Below, in pieces: positions 32,088-38,067 of a stretch of 38,067 nt of DNA. The stretch's first letter is position 1. Every line of letters starts with the position of its first letter. The stretch is from Pseudonocardia sp. (GTDB lineage Bacteria > Actinomycetota > Actinomycetes > Mycobacteriales > Pseudonocardiaceae): contig JAJCYC010000175.1 of assembly GCA_029263115.1 (NCBI GenBank), positions 1 through 38,067 of the forward strand, given 5' to 3'. The notes under the pieces are model-generated. The model saw only the letters and a program-made list of their open reading frames with translations. It was not told the origin of the DNA and searched no databases. A program made the position numbers and the translations under genes.

Positions 32088-33347
32088 CTATTCGAGTCGC
32101 GCGGCAAGCTCTACTTGCCATTCAGCACGCGCCAGCACCTCATCGAAGGTGAGGATCTCTGGTTCGTAGAGATTCCGTCGGTAGATCTCAAACGAGCGAT
32201 TCTTATCCTTGTTCACCCCCCCAAACTCGCCACGCATCTCAGTCGACCTCCCAATTACGAGGAACGATCGAGGACGGTGTAGAAAAGTTTCTTGCCCTGT
32301 CGTTGATCCATCCGTGGCCAGGTCGTCAAGGGACTCGCCGATCTGACTGGTAGCCAGATAGACAGTCTGCTGCACCTGGACAACGCCACCGCTCAACTCC
32401 GACGAAGGTGACCAGCAAGCAGGACGGTATGGCCTAGCGGCGAGCAAAGGTGTCATATGGTGCTTAATTTCAGCGAAGGCCATGTGACGGATTCCTCCCG
32501 CAGTTCTCAGAAGCGCATCAGTGCGCTTCCCCGCTCCTGAGATATCGAAGCCCGACACCACCTGCTCTAGTTTCGCAGCATTCCACGAGGTCATGAGCTG
32601 CGTTGATAGGCCGACCCCGAGCATCCAAGGATTCTCCTCAAAGAATGCCTGCCAGACTTTCTCGCTACCACCAAGTCTCGCCTGTTGATCAGCAAACAAG
32701 GATTCATCATCCAAGAGTTCGCGAAAATAGGCGAGCCGCTCTCGCCTACTGGCCAATGCGATGAGGTCTCTCGCCGACTCGTCCTGTGCGATCAGCTCTC
32801 GGAACTGCTCCCTGTTTCTTTCGTATGCTGTACTCACCGCCTCGGGATCGGCGAGCACTTCATCTAAGAGACTGTCGTCGATCCGAACCGTGCGCGGACC
32901 CTCGACATCAAACTGATGCAGATTGGCAAGCAGCCCCACCAGGCGCATCGCTTCATCTCTCTTCAAGTTCAAAATCGGTTCAAGCTTGACCGAGCCATCA
33001 GAGTAAGTGCGCACACGCTCTATCCATAGCTCCTTGACCTTGCTAGCCTCTCGAGCTACGAGCAATTTCAACTGTACTCGTCCAGTTGGGCTCGACATGA
33101 CCACAAGCTCCTCACTGGCCGAATGGGAACACGCGAGAACCTCCCCGACATCGAACACTTTGGAAATAAAGCGGGCAGGTTGACCAAAGTCACGAGAATG
33201 CTGACTACGTATAGGGAATGACTTGCTCAAGTATGTGCGCCACGGAAAACGTCCCGCTGCATACTTGGCAGGATCTCGGTCGTCGAAGAATTCGTCTATG
33301 TCCGTGAAGTTCACAAGGCCACGGTGAGGCTCGGGTCCTTCCGCCAT
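32088..33347 (-). CDS. sduA: Shedu-type anti-phage nuclease (DUF4263)
   Basis: The protein has 419 residues. The C-terminal half is a DUF4263 domain: EKVWQAFFEENPWMLGVGL (about 227-245), then the nuclease core with Asp in GKRTDALLR (about 275) and Glu-x-Lys in FAEIKHH (about 291-293), a PD-(D/E)xK pattern. Then follow the typical Shedu blocks VVQVQQTVYLA and FLVIGRSTEM. The N-terminal 220 residues are a variable domain of unknown fold, as in other Shedu proteins, and may sense phage. Shedu is an established single-gene defence system. ATG 33347 follows AGGAGGG. Lower GC than its surroundings suggests separate acquisition as cargo near the element's right end. Confidence 0.85.
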   Translation of the reverse strand: MAEGPEPHRGLVNFTDIDEFFDDRDPAKYAAGRFPWRTYLSKSFPIRSQHSRDFGQPARFISKVFDVGEVLACSHSASEELVVMSSPTGRVQLKLLVAREASKVKELWIERVRTYSDGSVKLEPILNLKRDEAMRLVGLLANLHQFDVEGPRTVRIDDSLLDEVLADPEAVSTAYERNREQFRELIAQDESARDLIALASRRERLAYFRELLDDESLFADQQARLGGSEKVWQAFFEENPWMLGVGLSTQLMTSWNAAKLEQVVSGFDISGAGKRTDALLRTAGGIRHMAFAEIKHHMTPLLAARPYRPACWSPSSELSGGVVQVQQTVYLATSQIGESLDDLATDGSTTGQETFLHRPRSFLVIGRSTEMRGEFGGVNKDKNRSFEIYRRNLYEPEILTFDEVLARAEWQVELAARLE

Positions 33348-33538
33348 AACCCTCCTGTCGAACTACCGCCACGTTCGAGCGACCGCACTCACTCAGCGTA
33401 GCGGTGGCCCACCTGACCGCGAAGCATGGGACGACGCGTGAGGTCGTAATGCGCTCGGCGGGCGGGAGGGAGTCTCCAAGATTGTCAGAGGCTCGATGGG
33501 CGGGCGGCCGGTCGTGGCGGCCTCCGCGCCCAGTGTCG

Positions 33539-33590
33539 TGACACCATCCATGACACGAAATAGTGTCAACTGCCGCGCCCAGGGGTGTCA
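33539..33590. promoter_or_regulatory. Putative integrase arm-type sites, right end
   Basis: TGACACcatccaTGACAC (33539-33556) repeats the left-end pattern with the same 6-bp gap. Two inverted copies, GTGTCA at 33563-33568 and 33585-33590, follow. All lie 60-115 bp inside the right att core. The gap 33348-33651 holds no gene besides these sites. Confidence 0.6.
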
Positions 33591-33651
33591 CGGAGACCTT
33601 CCGCGAGGTCATAGTTGCTGGTAGATGCCCTAGGCAACGAGGTCTGCCCGC

Positions 33652-33695
33652 CTTCTAATCCGACGGTCGCAGGTTCGAATCCTGCCGGGGGCACC
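33652..33695 (+). repeat. Right att core, copy of tRNA-Arg 3' half
   Basis: This segment is 44 bp identical to 3522-3565 and is the right attachment site of the 30.1-kb element. A second integrase pseudogene starts 78 bp downstream in the same orientation, so this copy is probably also the left att site of an older tandem element. It lacks the 5' half of the tRNA and cannot be a tRNA gene. Confidence 0.92.
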
Positions 33696-33772
33696 CAGGT
33701 CAGAGACTTCTCACCCACCTCCAGCAGGGTGACGTGGAGCTATATGTGGATCGAACGGTTAACCTTCGCCCC

Positions 33773-35171
33773 ATGGCTCCACGTGCCGGCGCCCGGAAAC
33801 GGACCCGGGGTGAGATCGAGACGCTTCCCAGTGGCTCGTGCCGGGTGCGGGTCTACGCGGGTGTCGATCCCATCAGTGACAAGCGGCACTATCTGACTGA
33901 GGTGGCGCCGCCCGGCCCTCGGGCGGCGAAGGACGCCGAGAAGGTCCGAACCAGATTGCTCGCCGAGGTCGACGAGCGTCGGAATCCTCGGACCAAGGCG
34001 ACCGTCGGCCAGCTGCTCGATCGGTACCTCGAGGTGCTCACGGTCGAGGACACCACGCGTCAGGGTTATGAAGGCTGATCCGGAATTACATCCGGCCGAT
34101 TCTCGGCTCATTGTCGATCGGTCGGGTCGACGGCGAGACGCTCGACTCCTTCTACTCCGTTTTGCTGCGGTGCCGAGCCCGGTGCGCGCGGAAGTCGTTC
34201 GTCGAGCACCGGGTCGAGGCCCAATACCAGTAACTTAGCCCTAAGTTACCGGTATTGGGTCGAGGCCAACCACGAGTGCGACAACCGCTGCGGTCCGCAC
34301 CAGTGCCAGCCGCTCAAGAGCGCGACCGTCCGGCAGATCCACATGGTGCTGAACGGAGCCTTCAGCCGCGCCGTCCGGTGGCGCTGGATCGGAACGAACC
34401 TGGTCAAGCAGGCCCAGGCGCCGGCAGCCTCCAACCCTGAGCCGCAACCGCCATCGCCTGCCCAGGCTGCGGCCACTGCGGCCGAGGCGTGGGCCGATCC
34501 CGACTGGGGCATGCTGGTGTGGCTTGCCATGACCACGGGCGCCCGACGCGGCGAGCTGTGCGCGCTGCGCTGGGACCGCATCGACTTCTCGACCGGCGTG
34601 GTGGACATCCGCGCCAGCATCGGACACATCAAGACCCGGGTGTGGGAGAAGGACACCAAGACCCACCAGCGCCGCCGGATCGTTCCCGACGCGCAGACAC
34701 TCGCCCTGCTGCGGGCCTATCTGCGGCACGTCGCCGGCCGTGCGGCAGCGCTCGACGTCGAGCTGCGCACCGACGCCTTCGTCTTCTCCCGCTCCCCCGA
34801 CTGCCTCACCCCGCTCAAGCCCGGGTCGGTCACCCAGCGGTACACCAGGATGTGCACCCGGCTCGGCTGGGACCTGCACCTGCACCAGCTGCGCCACTAC
34901 TGCCACCGAGCTCATCTCCGCCGGTGTCGAAGCCCGCACCGTGGCGGGTCGGCTCGGCCATGCCGGGGGCGGCACGACCACGCTGCGGGTCTACAGCGCG
35001 TGGGTTGCCGAAGCCGACCAGCGAGCGGCGTCGTCGCTCGCGGCCCGGATGCCAGAGCTGCCGAGGGCCGCAGCCGTAGGCGGGGTGCTCGCCCTTCCGG
35101 TACCCGACGGAAGCCCGCGAGCGCGCCGAGCAGTAGCCGCGGAACGCGCCGAACGGGATCCTCCGCCGTGA
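33773..35171 (+). pseudogene. Second tyrosine integrase, inactivated by three lesions
   Basis: The sequence is closely similar to the integrase at 3654 through the whole recombinase part (LPSGSCRVRVYAGVDPISDK; TTGARRGELCALRW; HLHQLRHY; AGRLGHAGGGTTTLRVYSAW). Three lesions break it. One base is lost at about 34074. A 46-bp insertion (38-bp mini element plus 8-bp duplication) sits at 34221-34266. Two bases are lost at about 34901, after LRHY and before the catalytic Tyr. The Cys/His insert is present (RCRARC ... CDNRCGPHQCQPL). It ends soon after the catalytic domain, without the GntR extension. A -10-like TAACCT seven bases before ATG 33773 suggests a leaderless start. Confidence 0.9.
34221..34258. 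mobile_element. 38-bp mini insertion: two abutting IS inverted repeats
   Basis: The left repeat CCAATACCAGTAACTTAG (34221-34238) and its near-perfect inverse (34241-34258, one mismatch) are separated by only two bases. The flanks carry an 8-bp duplication, GTCGAGGC (34213-34220 and 34259-34266). The same 18-bp repeat begins the IS at 37928. Removing 46 bp restores the integrase reading frame locally. It is either an IS that lost all its interior or an extreme MITE-like element. Confidence 0.88.
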
Positions 35172-35193
35172 GCGTCGCGTTCGGCGCGTTCGG

Positions 35194-35929
35194 TCAGCCG
35201 AGGACATGGCTGACCAGGAACGCCGCGATGAAGCCCGCGCAGGTGATCAACCCCACGGAGTTCCCGGCATTCTGGTAGCTCTCGGGCATCATCGTGTCGG
35301 CCAGCATCGTCAGGATCGCCCCGGCAGCGAAGGTCTGGACAAGCGCGACCGTCGCCGGCGACGCACCACCGAGCAGCCCGTAACCTGCCGCCGCCGAGAC
35401 CGCAGCGATCACCGCGACCGCGAGCCACAAGCCGAGAATCCAGCGCACGGATCGTCCCGCTCTACGAAGACCGACCGCCGCGGACAGCGACTCCGGCACG
35501 TTCGACAGGAACACCGCCGCCACCACCGCTGACACCCACCCCCTGCCCGTCGGTGAGTGACACCCCGATCGCCGCGGACTCCGGGATCCCGTCCAACATC
35601 GCCCCCAGCACGATCGCCCCGGCCACCCCACCGGCCTGCCGACCGTCCGAGCGCTTGCGGTCCGCCCCGCCGCGATGGTCCAGGATCCAGTCGCCGGCAT
35701 AGAACGTCAGCGCCCCGCCGAGCAGCCCACCCACGACCGGCCACGCTCCGGCGGCGCGGAAACCCTCCTCGACCAGGTCGAACGCCACAGCCGAGATGAG
35801 CACCCCGGCTCCGAACGCCATCACCGCGCCGATCACCCGCGACGGGATCCCCGGCCAGGCCAGCCCCAACCCCGCACCGACCACCAAAGCGACTCCGCCG
35901 ACGAACCCCCAGAACGCCGCCTCCCACAT
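35194..35929 (-). pseudogene. ZIP-family metal transporter, frameshifted
   Basis: From ATG 35929 the frame gives membrane segments of a ZIP transporter (FVGGVALVVGAGLGLAWPGI, VIGAVMAFGAGVLISAVAFD) and the metal-site helices (IVLGAMLDGIPESAAIGV). Near 35536-35545 the frame shifts by one base in a G-rich run. The rest continues in another frame (VVAAVFLSNVPESLSAAVGL ... VGLITCAGFIAAFLVSHVLG). Both HxxxE-like positions are replaced by NVPES/DGIPES, as in GufA-type ZIPs. It could be a real pseudogene or a base-count error in a G run. Metal uptake or efflux into the cytosol is the family role. Confidence 0.8.
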
Positions 35930-36139
35930 GTCGACCTCTTACCCGGATCAGTCGCTGTCCAAGCGACCGGACGCGGGCGGCGACGTCCGGCTGGCGCGGC
36001 CCCTCCTCGCCGCCGGAGATATCAGGTCTCGGCGCCGAAGGCAGCGGGGAGCTGACCCTGGCCCCAGGGGCCGCAGGCGTGCAAAGCTTTGCGGGCCGCA
36101 AAAATCGTCCGTAGCGTTGAAGTTCGGCTGGCCGCGACA

Positions 36140-36256
36140 CCTGGGGTCGCTCAGCTCAAGGCCTCGGCGGTCCCAACGGGCTCCGGCGGCTTTGACGGTG
36201 TCCTCGTCCCAGTATGGGACGTCCAGCCCGGCCCGTCCCGGCTCTTCGCGGATCAT
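36140..36256 (-). pseudogene. Second DUF5710 remnant
   Basis: GLDVPYWDEDTVKAAGARWD matches the start of a DUF5710 domain and then runs into unrelated sequence. The ATG 36256 overlaps the stop of the remnant upstream (ATGA), so this was once a coupled gene pair. It corresponds to the remnant at 5615-5814 next to the first integrase. Confidence 0.55.
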
Positions 36257-36610
36257 GGGTTGTGCCTCCGGTTCAGCCTGCCGGCCTGCGACCTGGCCGA
36301 GTTCAGCCAGGCTTCGTAGACCACCTCCAGTAGATCCCACTCCCGGGCGGCCAGCGCTGCCGAGCCGGTCCGTGGACCTGGTTCGGCCACAACATCCAGG
36401 TCGGGAGTGCCCGCCGATACCACTCCGACGTCGAGGATCGCGGCGTCGACCAGCACCGCCAACACCTCGCGAGAGCTGATCGGGTCACGACCGCGCGCTG
36501 TGCGTAGGCGGCCAGCAACGGCGCGTCCCGGGTCGTCCATCGGGCATCCGACCCGGTGACCAGCGCGCACCGCCGGGCCACCCACCGGAGCCGGCGCGCC
36601 GTCGGCCAGC
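36253..36610 (-). pseudogene. Broken hypothetical gene upstream of the DUF5710 remnant
   Basis: The natural-looking sequence switches frame. The first part (WVARRCALVTGSDARWTTRD, APLLAAYAQRAVVT) is in one frame and the second (SREVLAVLVDAAILDVGVVS, AAREWDLLEVVYEAWLNSA) in another, with the shift near 36480. The family is not recognised. It is part of the decayed second element. Confidence 0.4.
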
Positions 36611-36623
36611 CACCCGGTCAGCT

Positions 36624-37014
36624 GCTCGCGCGGACCTTCAACTCGAGCTCTACCGGCGCAACGCCGAGCAGAGTGTGATGCTGCTGCATTCGACCTCGTG
36701 GCGGGTCGACGGCCCACACCTGATCTTGACCTACATGGCGGTGCTGAGTAACTCTGGCACCGTTCTCGATCAGTGGAAGGACGCGCGGCCGATCAGCCTT
36801 CCCCTGGTCGAGGCCGTGGGAAAGCCGCCGACACACGCGCCGGCCGAGGCTCCCGCCCCGCGCCACATCGATGTGCTCATGCACGGCCTTCGCCATTTCG
36901 CTCATGGCCACCGACGCGACCTCTGCCGCCGCGCTCACGGAGCCGTGGCCGACGCACCTGCGTCCGCTGCAACCCGCCCTCGCTGGCCTTTACGACCAGG
37001 TGCACTCCGGGTAG
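36624..37014 (+). pseudogene. Broken hypothetical gene, rightward
   Basis: The stretch LELYRRNAEQSVMLLHSTSW, then ILTYMAVLSNSGTVLDQW and RHIDVLMHGLRHF reads like coding sequence with no start in place. After a one-base frame change near 36900 it continues as LMATDATSAAALTEPW and LRPLQPALAGLYDQVHSG to a stop at 37014. The family is not recognised. It has lost its 5' end and its frame. Confidence 0.45.
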
Positions 37015-37150
37015 CGGCAGGATGCGCACCAGGCGCCCGCCCTGAGGGCCGCTGCTCGTCGGACGGACCTCCTGCCTTCGCGACATCGCCGGCGACGAGT
37101 CATCTCGTCTCGTCGCCGGCGGGTAGGACGCTTTTCAGGGAAGTGCCGTT

Positions 37151-37387
37151 CTACTGCTCCGCGCGCTGCTTCGCCTCGGCGGCGGTGGCCTTCGCGCGAG
37201 CCTTCTCGGCTTCGGCTTCCTTCGTTGCGACCTCGCGCTGCGCCTCGGCCTTGTCCTGCTGTGCCTCGCCCTCCCGCTTGAGCGGGTCGTTACCGGTGAG
37301 GATGCCGGCGGCTTCCTTGGTCTTGCCCTTCACGTCCTCGACGACGCCCTTGATCCCTGATTCCGGACCGCTGTCCTTGTCCGCCAT
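37151..37387 (-). CDS. CsbD-like stress protein
   Basis: The protein has 78 residues. SGIKGVVEDVKGKTKEAAGI is the CsbD-like motif, followed by a long Lys/Glu/Ala helix (EAEAEKARAKATAAEAKQRA) with heptad character. CsbD-like proteins are small, abundant, hydrophilic proteins expressed under general stress. The start ATG 37387 has an excellent ribosome site (GAGGAAGAG). It is intact and belongs to the chromosome or the second element's flank. The gaps 37015-37150 and 37433-37666 show nothing else. Confidence 0.85.
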   Translation of the reverse strand: MADKDSGPESGIKGVVEDVKGKTKEAAGILTGNDPLKREGEAQQDKAEAQREVATKEAEAEKARAKATAAEAKQRAEQ

Positions 37388-37666
37388 CTCTTCCTCCACA
37401 GCTTCGTTGGTGTACCGAGCGGTTCGCCGCACTCACCCGAAGCAACCGGGTTCCTAGACGACCGTGCGGGACTACCCTTGACCAGGAGATATCACACATC
37501 GGTCTGCCTACGGTCCGAGGCACCGCCTGGTCCGTGTCCAGCCCGTGCGCTCACACGCTGCGCCCGAGGGATGGCCGGGTGATGATTCGGCGGCATCGCA
37601 TGTCGTCCGCCGGCTTGGATCCGGACACCGACCTCGCCCGGCCCGGGCCAGAAAGCCGAGGAACCC

Positions 37667-37888
37667 ATGCTCGTCGCGTTCTTGACCAAGCGTATCCACC
37701 TCTGGCTGCTGCTCGCGCTCGGCTCACCCGTACTGGCTTGGCTGTTGGGCTTCATCGGCGACCGCATCGAAGCCCGCACCGGACCCACCCGCGTCACGCG
37801 CACCTTGCACAAGGCTCGGGGCTGGCTCACCCGCCGAACCCGAGGACCTCTCGCCGACAAGCAGCGGGCCGATGTGGTCTCCCCGTGA
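37667..37888 (+). CDS. Small single-pass membrane protein
   Basis: The protein has 73 residues. One membrane segment (IHLWLLLALGSPVLAWLLGF, about 10-30) is followed by a basic cytosolic tail (TRTLHKARGWLTRRTRGPL). GAGGAA stands six bases before ATG 37667. No family with known function is recognised. Confidence 0.65.
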   Translation: MLVAFLTKRIHLWLLLALGSPVLAWLLGFIGDRIEARTGPTRVTRTLHKARGWLTRRTRGPLADKQRADVVSP

Positions 37889-37927
37889 CAAAGCAAATCG
37901 CGATCGTGACCTCGCCGTGCTGGCCTC

Positions 37928-38067
37928 CCAATACCAGTAACTTAGGCACGTCGCTTGATGTTGATCAGGTCTGGTGGGGGTTGGACGAGGTGTCGGTCGA
38001 TGGGTTTCTTGGTGGGGAAGGGAGTGCGGTGGGTTTGGCGGACGACGCGCGGGTTGTGTCGTCGGCG
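37928..38067 (-). mobile_element. End of an insertion sequence, IS4-like, cut by window edge
   Basis: The terminal inverted repeat CCAATACCAGTAACTTAG (37928-37945) is identical to the left repeat of the 38-bp mini insertion at 34221. The transposase gene runs leftwards and ends inside the repeat. The rest of the IS lies beyond the window. Confidence 0.8.
37942..38067 (-). CDS. Transposase C-terminus (IS4-like), partial
   Basis: The last 41 codons of a transposase are visible, entering from the right edge. HNPRVVRQTHRTPFPTKKP and then HLVQPPPDLINIKRRA resemble the C-terminal tail of actinobacterial IS4-family transposases, where PRVV(R/K) and a basic Pro-rich ending are usual. The TAA stop (37942-37944) lies inside the terminal inverted repeat. 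The catalytic DDE residues are outside the window, so the family call is tentative. Confidence 0.65.
   Translation of the reverse strand, partial: RRRHNPRVVRQTHRTPFPTKKPIDRHLVQPPPDLINIKRRA

Larger units (their letters stand above)
3522..33695. mobile_element. Integrated mobilizable element of about 30.1 kb in tRNA-Arg
   Basis: The element is bounded by an identical 44-bp repeat of the tRNA-Arg 3' half at 3522-3565 and 33652-33695. The integrase gene lies directly beside the left copy and points inwards. An excisionase-like gene, a VirD4-type coupling protein and a MobF relaxase are encoded inside. No VirB4-like ATPase, FtsK/TraB-type translocase or Rep protein is seen, so I classify it as an integrative mobilizable element rather than a classical actinobacterial ICE. 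Cargo includes a restriction-modification gene and a Shedu nuclease. The left third (5.6-8.1 kb) contains several broken genes. An alternative is a decayed conjugative element that lost its mating-pore genes. Confidence 0.9.

Noticed and set aside
33652-33695. A second tRNA-Arg gene
   Set aside because: Only the 3' half of the tRNA is present; acceptor and D arms are missing. It is the att copy.
1-38067. CRISPR array
   Set aside because: No regularly spaced repeats with unique spacers were seen; the short tandem repeats at 29047-29086 have no spacers.

Overview
This window is high-GC actinobacterial DNA. The base composition, two WhiB-family proteins, actinobacterial-type integrases and a CtaG/CopD fusion point to Actinomycetia, most likely Pseudonocardiales; the order is a guess. 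The left edge is the 5' end of a 16S rRNA gene transcribed leftwards. It is followed by a chromosomal block: a CopD-CtaG membrane protein, a divergent methyltransferase-like gene and a tRNA-Arg(TCT) gene.

The tRNA-Arg gene is the attachment site of an integrated element of about 30.1 kb. A 44-bp copy of the tRNA 3' half occurs inside the tRNA (3522-3565) and again at 33652-33695. Just inside each end are TGACAC repeats with identical spacing, probably integrase arm sites. From left to right the element holds: an integrase with an extra GntR-type DNA-binding domain; a degraded stretch (DUF5710 remnant, shortened Nudix gene, an SOS-box gene, a scar duplication, a degenerate nuclease, a PASTA remnant); a DUF4236 gene; an Excalibur nuclease; a restriction-modification gene of the type ISP/IIG kind; a WhiB-SprT-like operon; and a long leftward conjugation operon. 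That operon runs excisionase-like, small membrane protein, WhiB-HTH, two small proteins, VirD4-type coupling protein, a conserved hypothetical, DUF2637 protein, small ORF, MobF relaxase-helicase. No mating-pore ATPase, FtsK/TraB translocase or replication initiator is seen, so the element looks mobilizable rather than self-transferring. The right part carries an HTH-TPR regulator, a Nudix hydrolase, a double-GntR repressor, and a lower-GC defence island with a Shedu (DUF4263) nuclease gene tail-to-tail with a small membrane-protein gene.

Right of the second att copy lie the ruins of a second, related element in tandem: an integrase pseudogene with three lesions, a frameshifted ZIP transporter, another DUF5710 remnant and other broken genes. 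One lesion in that integrase is a 38-bp insertion made only of two abutting IS inverted repeats, with an 8-bp target duplication. The same terminal repeat begins an IS4-like transposase gene at the right edge. Between them lie a CsbD-like gene and a small membrane-protein gene.

The most interesting unexplained signal is a repeated leader of about 220 bp upstream of two leftward genes (11641-11865 and 17931-18147). Its flanks are conserved in sequence, while its central hairpins differ in sequence but keep their pairing.
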